Shown here: positions 42,505-51,269 of the stretch, piece after piece
Numbering within the stretch: position 1 is the first letter of the stretch
How the letters are laid out: every line of letters starts with the position of its first letter
From: Leptotrichia shahii
GTDB taxonomy: Bacteria; Fusobacteriota; Fusobacteriia; Fusobacteriales; Leptotrichiaceae
Direction of reading: 5' to 3'
Assembly: GCF_008327825.1 (NCBI RefSeq)
Contig: NZ_AP019827.1
Coordinates: 1,984,001 to 2,048,000, forward strand
DNA: 64,000 nucleotides
The notes under the pieces: generated by a model
What the model was told of the DNA's origin: nothing
Databases searched by the model: none
The model's input: only the letters and a program-made list of their open reading frames with translations
Translations under genes and position numbers: made by a program

Positions 42505-44001
42505 ATGAAAATATTGATAGATTCATATGAGTTAAATAATAAAAATTATAACTTAATGAAAACATTAGTGTACAATCTAAAAAGTAATGATAATTGTGAA
42601 TTAAGTTTGTTATGTCGTGATGAACAAATAAAAAGTAAATTACTAAATGATAATGAATTTTTCGATTTTGATATTAAAATTTTTAATGATGATTTAAAAA
42701 AGTATGATTTCTTTATTTCTGCAGTAAATGACAAACCAGACTGTATAGCAAATCATAGCAATATAACAAGTATTGCTCTACTACTTGATTTAATTCATCG
42801 AATAGAATTTCAAGGAGAAGGATTTACAACTATTAGAGAAAATACAAGATTTTTCCGAATGTATGACTACTATATTAGTGCATATGATTATGGAAATAGT
42901 AAATATAATTCTGTTTTAGAACTCGATTTAAAAAAACAAATTATTTTTGATTTATATAAATTTAGTACTAACTATACTGAAAAAAATGAATTAAACTTTC
43001 GAAAAAGTGTCTGTACAAAGAAGTTTTCTGAATTAATTGTAGAAAAAATGTTGGAAATAATGAATCAAAAGAATAACAACCCTTTAGTTTCAATAGTCAC
43101 AATAACTTTTAATTTGATAAAAAATAATAGAGATAAAACTATCATAGAATGTTTAGACTCTGTTAAAAATCAAACATATAAAAATATTGAACATATTATA
43201 ATTGACGGAAACTCAACTGATGGAACTTTAGAATTAATAAAAAAATATGACAAAGAAAATAAATTAAAAATATTTTCCGAAAAAGATTCTGGAATATATG
43301 ATGCAATGAATAAAGGACTTAAACGATCTAAAGGTAAATATATAGTATATCTGAACTCAGATGATTTTTATTGTAGAACTAATGCTGTAGAAGAAGCTGT
43401 CATGTTAATGGAAAAAAATAAATTAGATTATTTGTTTGGTGATGCTAAGGCATTAACTGAAGAAAAAAAAGAAACTACGTGGATTGCAGATATAAATAAT
43501 CTTCCTTATGCAATGAACTATTGTCATCAAACATTATTTGTAAAATCGAAGATTATGGAAAATTTAGGTGGTTTTGATTTAAAATATAAAGTTTCTGCAG
43601 ATTCAGACATAATGATAAAGTTGTATGTACAAAAATATAAATATAGTGTATTAAGAAATCCATATATTACATATCGTTTAGGTGGTTTATCTAGTGAACA
43701 ATCTAATCAATCTAAATTGGATCATTCTGAATCATTTTACGTGAATATAGGAAGAAATATTGGATTAACAAAAAAAGAATGTGAAGAAATTTGGGCTATG
43801 AGATTTATTCAATTTTACCCTGTGAGACATCAACTTTACATATTAAGAAAATTATCAAAAGTTTTTGATACAGATGAAATGATGTTGAGATTAATGATGA
43901 ATTATAATAATGAATTGAGTTTAAAACAATCTATTAAAAGAATCGGAAAAATAGTTTTTCAAAAACTAAAAAATATTCTAAAAATAAGGACTTTATTATG
44001 A
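42505..44001 (+). CDS. Family-2 glycosyltransferase with an extra N-terminal region
   Basis: 498 residues. The first 190 residues resemble a partial transferase-like domain of unknown role (DSYELNNKNYNLMKTL opening). The GT-A catalytic domain starts near residue 195: VSIVTITFNL, HIIIDGNSTDGTLELI, EKDSGIYDAMNKG and YLNSDDFY (the DxD-like metal site). A membrane or helical tail is basic. The overlap of four bases with the next gene indicates coupling. The N-terminal piece is unusual for WcaA-type GT2 enzymes of 250-300 residues. Confidence 0.85.
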   Translation: MKILIDSYELNNKNYNLMKTLVYNLKSNDNCELSLLCRDEQIKSKLLNDNEFFDFDIKIFNDDLKKYDFFISAVNDKPDCIANHSNITSIALLLDLIHRIEFQGEGFTTIRENTRFFRMYDYYISAYDYGNSKYNSVLELDLKKQIIFDLYKFSTNYTEKNELNFRKSVCTKKFSELIVEKMLEIMNQKNNNPLVSIVTITFNLIKNNRDKTIIECLDSVKNQTYKNIEHIIIDGNSTDGTLELIKKYDKENKLKIFSEKDSGIYDAMNKGLKRSKGKYIVYLNSDDFYCRTNAVEEAVMLMEKNKLDYLFGDAKALTEEKKETTWIADINNLPYAMNYCHQTLFVKSKIMENLGGFDLKYKVSADSDIMIKLYVQKYKYSVLRNPYITYRLGGLSSEQSNQSKLDHSESFYVNIGRNIGLTKKECEEIWAMRFIQFYPVRHQLYILRKLSKVFDTDEMMLRLMMNYNNELSLKQSIKRIGKIVFQKLKNILKIRTLL

Positions 44002-45095
44002 AAAAACAAAAACTTGCATATATAGGACATGAATATCATAACAAAACTCAATCAACACAGTTTCTAATTGAAATTTTTAAAACTAAATTTGATGTTGATG
44101 TATTTACTTTTGATATGGAACAACAAAAATTTAATGGTGATAAAGATACAAATATAGAAGAATATGATGCTTTGATTCTATTTCAAATGCCAATATCTGT
44201 TAAATTATTAAAAGAAAAATTTAAATTTAAAATAGGCTCTTATTTCCCAATGTATGATGGAACTGGAGAAGCTTCAGAAGAGTTCTGGATACAATATAAA
44301 GAATTTAATATAATAAATTTTTCATATACTTTACACAAAAAACTTTTAAGATTAGGATTCTCAACTTATTATATTCAATACTTTCCCAAACCTATAGAAA
44401 TTAATGATTACGGGAAAAGAGATAGTATATTTTTTTGGAATCGAAGAAATTTAATAAATGTAAATTATTTAGAAAATATAATAGAGGCACTTAATACAAA
44501 AAAAATACATTTACATATGGCAATGGATCCAAATGAAAAAAAAGTAGAAATAAATAAATCTATTCAAGAAAGATTTTCACTAACATATTCTACTTGGTTT
44601 GATACAAGAAAGGAAATGCAAAAAATTATTGAATCTTCTTCAATTTATATTGCTCCTAGATTTGCAGAAGGAATTGGAATGAGCTTTTTAGAAGCTATGG
44701 CAATGGGAAGGTGTGTTGTTGCCGTAAATAATCCTACGATGAATGAGTATATTATAAATGGTGTTACAGGATTTTTGTATGAATATGAAAATCCCAAAAT
44801 TTTTATAGATACAGATATATTAGAAATTCAAAAAAATACTTATAATTATATAAAAGAAGGATACGAAAATTGGGAAAAGGATAAATTTCAGATTCTTGAT
44901 TGGGTTTTAAAAAAAAATGAAATAATTCTTACACTTTTTGAAGAACCTAAAAACATTTATAAAATATGGAATATAATATCAATTACTAAACGAATGAATG
45001 GCTCTTTTTATTTATATAACAAGATAAAATTAAGTCCTAAAATGGTAATTTTTCTAAAAAAAGTATATAAAAAAATTAAAAGAAAGAGTGAGTGA
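43998..45095 (+). CDS. Family-1/4-like glycosyltransferase
   Basis: 365 residues with a GT-B-type fold. The C-terminal donor-site region FAEGIGMSFLEAMAMGRCVVAVNNPTMNEYI carries the E-x7-E motif of the retaining family. The N-terminus opens LAYIGHEYHNKTQST, consistent with an acceptor domain. It is a soluble or peripheral membrane enzyme with a basic C-terminal tail. It overlaps the preceding gene by four bases. Donor and acceptor cannot be told from sequence. Confidence 0.85.
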   Translation: MKKQKLAYIGHEYHNKTQSTQFLIEIFKTKFDVDVFTFDMEQQKFNGDKDTNIEEYDALILFQMPISVKLLKEKFKFKIGSYFPMYDGTGEASEEFWIQYKEFNIINFSYTLHKKLLRLGFSTYYIQYFPKPIEINDYGKRDSIFFWNRRNLINVNYLENIIEALNTKKIHLHMAMDPNEKKVEINKSIQERFSLTYSTWFDTRKEMQKIIESSSIYIAPRFAEGIGMSFLEAMAMGRCVVAVNNPTMNEYIINGVTGFLYEYENPKIFIDTDILEIQKNTYNYIKEGYENWEKDKFQILDWVLKKNEIILTLFEEPKNIYKIWNIISITKRMNGSFYLYNKIKLSPKMVIFLKKVYKKIKRKSE

Positions 45096-45098
45096 GAT

Positions 45099-46268
45099 AT
45101 GAATTTTGAAACTGGAAAGTATTCCATTACTTCTGTGAAATGGGATATAAAATTAGAAAAAAGATTGAAGTCAAAAAAATATTTAGAAAGATATGGATTT
45201 AAAGTTTATTCTCAAAGTGACGAAGATGGAATAATTGAAGAAATTTTTAATAGAATAGGAACAACAAATAAAAAATTTATTGAATTTGGTGTAGATTATG
45301 GATTAGAAAACAATACACATTATTTACTTTTAAAAGGATGGAATGGTTTATGGATAGAAGGATCTAGTAAAAATTTTGAAACAATAAAAAAGAAATTTAA
45401 ACCCATCATAGCAAAAGGAAAATTAAAAGTATTAAATAAATTTATAAATAAAGATAATATAAACGATATCTTTATAGAAAGTGGAGTAACAGGAGAAATA
45501 GATTTACTTTCAATAGATATAGATGGAAATGACATTTACGTATGGGATAATATTAATGTTATAAATCCTAGAGTTGTTTGCATAGAATATAATGGTAAAA
45601 TTCCACCTTCGAGTGATTGGGTTCAACCTTATAATCCAGAATTTATTTGGGATGGAACAGATTATACGGGATCATCATTAAATTATATAAATAAAATTGC
45701 CAAAAAAAAAGGATACACATTAGTAGGAACTAGTGTCTCTGGAGTAAATGCATTTTTTGTTAGGAATGATTTATGTAAATTTAGATTTCATAAATCGAAT
45801 AAAATAGAGGATTTCTATAATCCTGCAAGACATAACTTAGTTTGTAAACCAGTAGGACATCCTTCTTTTGCATATATAGGAGATAGGGATTCTGAAGAAT
45901 TTTGGTATCAAAATGATCGTGACATCCAATATTTAGATGGTTTTAGTTATTTGGAAACTTTAGATGATGGTAGAAGTTTCTCATGGATGAATTCTTTAAA
46001 AAGTACTTTTCTTTTACGTAATTACAAAGAAAATGTTTATAAATTAAGTCTTTTGGTGCATCTTGATAATACCAAAATAATTTTTAATATAGAAGATAAG
46101 ATATTTGAATATAATTTAAATGCAGGATTTAATGATATTGAATTACCTTTATCTAATAAAAAAAATATATGGTTAAAAATAATAATAACAACAGACAGGC
46201 TATGGTCACCAATGTCAACTGATACTCGAGAATTGGGAGTAGCCGTAATTTCTAAGGAGGTAAAATGA
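45099..46268 (+). CDS. FkbM-like methyltransferase domain with C-terminal beta-rich domain
   Basis: 389 residues. The N-terminal two thirds look like a class-I methyltransferase of polysaccharide clusters: IIEEIFNRIGTTNKKFIEFG (SAM site), the LKGWNGLWIEG motif and LLSIDIDGNDIYVW, IEYNGKIPP. From about residue 270, a different beta-rich domain follows, with LLVHLDNTKIIFNI and a final WSPMSTDTRELGVAV segment of jelly-roll type also seen in other polysaccharide enzymes. It would methylate a sugar and perhaps recognise the chain through the C-terminal domain. Overlaps fcl by four bases. Family assignment by motif only. Confidence 0.65.
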   Translation: MNFETGKYSITSVKWDIKLEKRLKSKKYLERYGFKVYSQSDEDGIIEEIFNRIGTTNKKFIEFGVDYGLENNTHYLLLKGWNGLWIEGSSKNFETIKKKFKPIIAKGKLKVLNKFINKDNINDIFIESGVTGEIDLLSIDIDGNDIYVWDNINVINPRVVCIEYNGKIPPSSDWVQPYNPEFIWDGTDYTGSSLNYINKIAKKKGYTLVGTSVSGVNAFFVRNDLCKFRFHKSNKIEDFYNPARHNLVCKPVGHPSFAYIGDRDSEEFWYQNDRDIQYLDGFSYLETLDDGRSFSWMNSLKSTFLLRNYKENVYKLSLLVHLDNTKIIFNIEDKIFEYNLNAGFNDIELPLSNKKNIWLKIIITTDRLWSPMSTDTRELGVAVISKEVK

Positions 46269-47212
46269 AAAAAGATTCAAAAATATATGTAGCAGGACAT
46301 ACTGGTATGGTGGGAAGTGCTATTGTTAGAGCATTAAAGGAAAAAGGATATACAAATCTTATATATAAAACTTCAAAAGAATTAGATTTAAGAAATCAGA
46401 AAGATACTGCTAATTTTTTTGAAAAAGAAAAGCCTGAATATGTTTTCTTAGCTTCAGCAAAAGTGGGAGGTATTGTAGCCAACAACACTTATCCTGCTGA
46501 TTTTATGTATGATAACATGATGATTGAAATGAATACTATCAATAGTTCATTTAAGAATAATGTAAAAAAATTATTGTTTTTAGGAAGTTCATGCATATAT
46601 CCAAGACTAGCTCCTCAACCGATTAAAGAGGATTCACTTTTGACAAGTTCTTTGGAGCAAACAAATGAAGCATATGCGTTAGCAAAAATAGCTGGTTTAA
46701 AATATTGTGAATATTTAAATAAACAATATAAAACAAATTATATAAGTGCGATGCCGACAAATTTATATGGATTAAATGATAATTATCATCCTGAAAATAG
46801 TCATGTATTACCTGCTCTTATTAGAAAATTCCATGAAGCAAAATTGACAAATAGTAAAAAAGTAATTGTATGGGGAACAGGAACTCCTAAAAGAGAATTT
46901 ATGTTTGTAGATGATTTAGCAGAAGCATGTGTTTTTTTAATGAATAACTATGAAGGAAATGAGACAGTTAATTTAGGAACAGGAAAAGATATTTCGATAA
47001 AAGAATTAGCAATGTTGGTTTCAAAAATTGTAGGATTTAAAGGAACGATAGAATTCGACACTTCAAAACCTGATGGAACACCGAGAAAGCTACTAGATGT
47101 TAGTAAACTTAATTCATTAGGTTGGAGATATAAAACGGAACTAGAAGAAGGAATAAAAATAACATATGATTACTTTTGTAAAGAAAAAAATTTAAGAGGT
47201 GATAAACATTAA
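46265..47212 (+). CDS. fcl: GDP-L-fucose synthase
   Basis: 315 residues, epimerase/reductase. VAGHTGMVGSAIVRAL, LASAKVGGIVANNTYPADF and the catalytic YALAKIAGLKYCE (YxxxK) are the family signatures. It acts on the Gmd product to give GDP-L-fucose. It starts four bases inside the methyltransferase gene, after AAGGAGG. The 3' end overlaps the next reductase gene by 14 bases. Confidence 0.95.
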   Translation: MKKDSKIYVAGHTGMVGSAIVRALKEKGYTNLIYKTSKELDLRNQKDTANFFEKEKPEYVFLASAKVGGIVANNTYPADFMYDNMMIEMNTINSSFKNNVKKLLFLGSSCIYPRLAPQPIKEDSLLTSSLEQTNEAYALAKIAGLKYCEYLNKQYKTNYISAMPTNLYGLNDNYHPENSHVLPALIRKFHEAKLTNSKKVIVWGTGTPKREFMFVDDLAEACVFLMNNYEGNETVNLGTGKDISIKELAMLVSKIVGFKGTIEFDTSKPDGTPRKLLDVSKLNSLGWRYKTELEEGIKITYDYFCKEKNLRGDKH

Positions 47213-48140
47213 AGCTTTAGTAATTGGAGCAACAGGATTTGTTGGCAGTTATTTAATAGAAGAAATAAAAAATTCTCTTTTATGTGATATAATTGCCACT
47301 AATTTAGAAAGAGAAATGATATATCAAAATAATATAATCCTAAAGAAATTAGATATATTAGATTATAATTCAGTATTTTCACTTATAAATGAAAATAAAC
47401 CTGAATATATTTTTCATTTAGCAGCTCAAAGCTCTGTATCTTTAGCATGGAAAAAGCCAGAACTTACAGCAGATATTAATATAAATGGCAGTTTAAATAT
47501 ATTAGAAGCTGTAAAAAATATTAATTATAATCCTAAAATTCTAATGATTGGCTCTGGAGAAGAATATGGTTATATAGAAAAAGTTCCTATTGTAGAAGAA
47601 ACTCCATTAAAACCAGGAAATATATATGCTGTAACAAAAGCTTGCCAGAATATGATTTCAAAAGTGTACTGTAAAGCTTATGATATGAAGGTAATTATGG
47701 TTCGTTCATTTAATCACATAGGTCCTAATCAAAGTTCTACATTTGTTATATCTGATTTTTGTAAACAAGTAGCAGAAATTGAAAAAGGAGTAAGAAGTCC
47801 TATATTAAAAGTTGGAAATTTAAATGCTAAAAGAGATTTTTTAGATGTTAGAGATGTAGTACGAGCATATACTAAATTAATTCAATTTGGGAAAAGTGGG
47901 GAAACTTATAATGTTGGTAGAGGACAATCTATTAAAATATCTGAAGTTTTAAATATTATATTGAAAAATAGTAATAAAGAAATTAATGTTGAAATAGATA
48001 AAAATAAACTAAGACCTCTAGATGTACCTATTATAGAACCTAGTATAAACAAAATTTATACAGCGACTGGCTGGAAGCCTGAAATATCATTAGAGGAAAG
48101 TATTAAAGATATTTTAACATATTGGAGAAAAAATATATAA
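47199..48140 (+). CDS. GDP-4-keto-6-deoxymannose reductase-like SDR (Rmd-like), copy 1
   Basis: 313 residues, extended SDR with cofactor motif VIGATGFVGSYL, HLAAQSSVSLAW and catalytic YAVTKACQN (YxxxK), most like Rmd (GDP-D-rhamnose synthase). It shares Gmd product with Fcl, so the cluster can form both fucose and rhamnose-type donors. The annotated GTG (47199) lies inside the ribosome site AGAGGTGAT. An alternative ATT codon at 47208 is better spaced, but ATT starts are rare. A paralogue follows directly. Family certain, substrate inferred. Confidence 0.85.
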   Translation: MINIKALVIGATGFVGSYLIEEIKNSLLCDIIATNLEREMIYQNNIILKKLDILDYNSVFSLINENKPEYIFHLAAQSSVSLAWKKPELTADININGSLNILEAVKNINYNPKILMIGSGEEYGYIEKVPIVEETPLKPGNIYAVTKACQNMISKVYCKAYDMKVIMVRSFNHIGPNQSSTFVISDFCKQVAEIEKGVRSPILKVGNLNAKRDFLDVRDVVRAYTKLIQFGKSGETYNVGRGQSIKISEVLNIILKNSNKEINVEIDKNKLRPLDVPIIEPSINKIYTATGWKPEISLEESIKDILTYWRKNI

Positions 48141-48155
48141 AAAATAGGTGAGAAT

Positions 48156-49094
48156 ATGAAATCATTAATAATAGGTTCAAATAGTTTTTTAGGATATTAT
48201 TTAATGGACTATATAAAAAATAAAAAAAAAGAAGAAGTTTATGGTGTGTCATTTTCTAAAAATTCAAACTCTTTCAAAAATTATGAATTTGAATTTTTAG
48301 ATATAAATGATAAAAATTCAATAAAAAAAAGATTAATGGAAATTTCTCCAGATAAAATTTATTGTTTAGATATAATAGATTCAGTTTCATATGTATGGGA
48401 GCATCCTAAAGAAGCAATAGATTTTCAAATAAAAGGAATAATAAGTCTACTAGAATCTATTAGAACTATAGATAAAAAAATATCAATATTTTTTACTGGT
48501 TCAGGAGAAGAATATAGTTTTAAAGGATTTGATAATATACCAATTTCAGAAAATACAAGTTTAGAGCCATTGAATGTGTATGCTGTATCTAAAAGTTGTC
48601 AAAATATGATAGCACAAGTTTATGCAAAAGCATATGGACTCAATATAATTATTGGAAGATTATTTAATGATGTTGGAGCAAGACAGACAGAAAATTTTGT
48701 CTTATCTAGCATTTGTAAACAGGTTATTAAAATAAAAAAAGGTTTGCAAAATCCTATTATAAATGTTGGAAACATAAATAGTGCAAGAGATTTTATTGAT
48801 GTTAGAGATACCGTTAAAGCAATATATAGTTTATTAGAGTTTGGAAAACCTTCTGAAATATATAATATTGCAAGTGGAAAAAGCTTTACAATACGTGAAT
48901 TAATAGAAAAAGTAAAATCAATATCTAAGATAGATTTTGATATAGTTATTGACAGTAAAAAAATTAGATTAAATGACATTCCTATAATTCAAGGAGATAT
49001 AACTAAAATTATAGAACGAACTGGTTGGAGTCCTAAAATTAGTATAGATGAAACTATAAAATGGATTTTTGAATATTGGAAAAGTAAAATTTAA
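48156..49094 (+). CDS. Rmd-like SDR, copy 2 (diverged tandem paralogue)
   Basis: 312 residues, aligned with the previous gene along its full length (for example the shared stretch GSGEEY..., YAV(T/S)K(A/S)CQNMI, RDF(L/I)DVRD). The catalytic YAVSK is kept. The cofactor loop is GSNSFLGYY instead of GATGFVGSY, and the LAAQSSV strand is changed to LDIIDSV, so cofactor binding may be weaker or specialised. It may catalyse a different reduction or epimerisation, or form a heteromer with copy 1. Starts 15 bases after copy 1. Confidence 0.8.
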   Translation: MKSLIIGSNSFLGYYLMDYIKNKKKEEVYGVSFSKNSNSFKNYEFEFLDINDKNSIKKRLMEISPDKIYCLDIIDSVSYVWEHPKEAIDFQIKGIISLLESIRTIDKKISIFFTGSGEEYSFKGFDNIPISENTSLEPLNVYAVSKSCQNMIAQVYAKAYGLNIIIGRLFNDVGARQTENFVLSSICKQVIKIKKGLQNPIINVGNINSARDFIDVRDTVKAIYSLLEFGKPSEIYNIASGKSFTIRELIEKVKSISKIDFDIVIDSKKIRLNDIPIIQGDITKIIERTGWSPKISIDETIKWIFEYWKSKI

Positions 49095-49127
49095 GAAAAA
49101 AGTTCAAACTATTTATTGGAGAAGAAT

Positions 49128-49907
49128 ATGTTTAAAAGAATAAAAGAAATTTTAAAGTTTAAAGAAATGATAAAAAGTTTTACTATAAGAGAACTTAAAA
49201 CAAGATATAAAGGTTCTTTTTTAGGTTTTTTATGGACATTTGTTAATCCGCTTATGCAATTAGTGGTTTATTCGTTGATGTTTCCATTTATTTTAAAAAT
49301 AAGTGAAAAAAATTATGCTATGTTTTTATTTGTAACTTTGATTCCATGGGGTTTTTTTACAAATTCGATTCAAGGTGCATGTGGAGTAATAATAGGAAAT
49401 AGTAATTTAGTAACAAAAGTTTACTTTCCTAGAGAAATTTTACCAATCACTCATACATTAAGTGGTTTGTTTAATACTATTTTTAGCTATATGATAGTTT
49501 TTCCAATGCTAGTCATATTCAATATACCTTTAACTATAAACTTACTATGGTTACCAATAATATTGATATTTCAAACCGTTTTAAATTTAGGTTTTTCTTT
49601 GATAGTTTCAAGTATAAATGTTTTTTTTAGGGATTTAGAGTATTTAATAAATGTTGGTTTAATGGCCTTGTATTTTATGACCCCAATTATGTATAATATA
49701 AATATTTTACCATTAAAATATCAAAGAATACTTTTATTTTTAAATCCTATGGCTGGATACTCTATTTTATATAGAGATGTAACTTATTATGGAACAATGC
49801 CAAGATTAAGATTATTATGTTATTTAATATTTATATCTATTTGTATATGTGGTGTAGGATATGTCATATTTCAAAAATTACAAAAGAAATTTGCAGAAAT
49901 ATTATAA
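49128..49907 (+). CDS. wzm: Polysaccharide ABC-transporter permease (Wzm)
   Basis: About 259 residues and six membrane helices, ABC-2 type. The N-terminus FTIRELKTRYKGSFLGFLWTFVNPLMQLVVYS is the family hallmark, as is PREILP. The start is the ATG at 49128 behind GGAGAAGA; a TTG four codons upstream overlaps that site. It is encoded with the ATPase wzt and exports undecaprenyl-linked polysaccharide across the inner membrane, indicating an ABC-dependent rather than Wzy-dependent pathway. Confidence 0.93.
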   Translation: MFKRIKEILKFKEMIKSFTIRELKTRYKGSFLGFLWTFVNPLMQLVVYSLMFPFILKISEKNYAMFLFVTLIPWGFFTNSIQGACGVIIGNSNLVTKVYFPREILPITHTLSGLFNTIFSYMIVFPMLVIFNIPLTINLLWLPIILIFQTVLNLGFSLIVSSINVFFRDLEYLINVGLMALYFMTPIMYNINILPLKYQRILLFLNPMAGYSILYRDVTYYGTMPRLRLLCYLIFISICICGVGYVIFQKLQKKFAEIL

Positions 49908-49921
49908 TTTAGGAGTGTATT

Positions 49922-51220
49922 ATGAAAGATGATAATATAGTTATTAATGTTGAAAATGTGAGCAAAAAGTTTAAATTGTATGCTGATAGACCTATGTCTT
50001 TAAAAGAGAAAATTGTGAAAAGAGTTAAAAAAAATACTTACAAAGAATTTTATGCTCTTAATGATGTCTCTTTTAAAGTAAAAAAAGGAAGTACAGTAGG
50101 TTTAATAGGGAAAAACGGAAGTGGGAAAAGTACACTATTAAAGATAATAAATAGAACCATGTTTCCAGATAAGGGAAAAATATCAATTAATGGAAAAATT
50201 GCAAGTTTAATAGAGTTAGGAGCTGGATTTCATCCAGAATTATCAGGAAGAGAAAATATTTATAATAATGCGACAATATTTGGATTTACGAAAGAAGAAA
50301 TAGATAAAAGAATTCCTGAAATAATTGCTTTCTCTGAATTGGAAGAATTTATTGATAATACTCTTAGAACATACTCTTCAGGAATGTATGCTAGATTAGC
50401 TTTTTCTGTAGCAATTCACATTGATGCTGACATATTATTAGTTGATGAGATTTTAGGTGTTGGAGATATAAATTTTCAAGCAAAATGTGCTAATAAAATA
50501 TATGAAATGAAAAATAATGGAACGACAATTATTTTGGTAACACATGATATGTCCACGATAGATAGACTTTGTGATTATGCTATTTGGTTGGAACATGGGA
50601 AAATAATAGCTGATGGAAGTCCTAAAAAAATAGAAAATAGATATTTGAAATTTATGGCAGAAGAACAAGAAGAAAGAAAAAAAATAGAAGTTGGGAAAAA
50701 TATCAATAAACAAAATGACTTAAAAGACGATATTCAAGATGAAAATAATAAAATTAAAATAACACATTTAGGAGATCATTTTGGTAATGGGGATGTAATA
50801 TTTACAGATTGTAAATTATTGGATGAAAAACATATTGATAGACGTTCTTTTAATACAGGACAAAAAATAAAACTGCAAGTAAAGTATTTGTGTCAGGTAG
50901 ATCCAGATGATTTGCAAGTAAATGTTGGATTTGAAATAGCTTCTATAAATGGTACATATATTTATGGTACTAATACTTCAAGAGAAGGAAAGAAAAATTT
51001 AAAGTTAAATAAAAAAGGTACTATAGAAATTGAACTAGATAATTTAAATTTATTACCAGGTGATTATAGTATAGGAATAGCAATTGCAGATTTAGAAGAA
51101 AAAGCAACTTATGATTATTATAAAAATATAACTGAGTTTAAGATGTATAGTAATATACATGATATTGGATTAGTTAGGTTAGAACATAAGTTTATTGTAG
51201 ATGATAAAAAAATTAAGTAG
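49922..51220 (+). CDS. wzt: Polysaccharide ABC-transporter ATPase with C-terminal recognition domain (Wzt)
   Basis: 432 residues. The ABC domain (about 1-245) has Walker A GKNGSGKSTLL, signature TYSSGMYARLAF and Walker B ILLVDEILGVGD. A C-terminal beta-rich domain (about 270-432, with NGTYIYGTNTSREGKK) corresponds to the O-antigen-binding domain of Wzt, which recognises the completed chain end. The methyltransferase gene upstream could provide the terminal mark such domains read (inference). Pairs with wzm 15 bases upstream. Confidence 0.92.
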   Translation: MKDDNIVINVENVSKKFKLYADRPMSLKEKIVKRVKKNTYKEFYALNDVSFKVKKGSTVGLIGKNGSGKSTLLKIINRTMFPDKGKISINGKIASLIELGAGFHPELSGRENIYNNATIFGFTKEEIDKRIPEIIAFSELEEFIDNTLRTYSSGMYARLAFSVAIHIDADILLVDEILGVGDINFQAKCANKIYEMKNNGTTIILVTHDMSTIDRLCDYAIWLEHGKIIADGSPKKIENRYLKFMAEEQEERKKIEVGKNINKQNDLKDDIQDENNKIKITHLGDHFGNGDVIFTDCKLLDEKHIDRRSFNTGQKIKLQVKYLCQVDPDDLQVNVGFEIASINGTYIYGTNTSREGKKNLKLNKKGTIEIELDNLNLLPGDYSIGIAIADLEEKATYDYYKNITEFKMYSNIHDIGLVRLEHKFIVDDKKIK

Positions 51221-51269
51221 AATTTATATTTGTAAAAATTAAATTTTATTTTTTAGAAAGGATATAAAA

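Noticed and set aside
48620-48979. 119-codon frame antisense to the second Rmd-like gene
   Set aside because: Shadow frame in AT-rich sequence; the plus-strand gene is conserved along its whole length.
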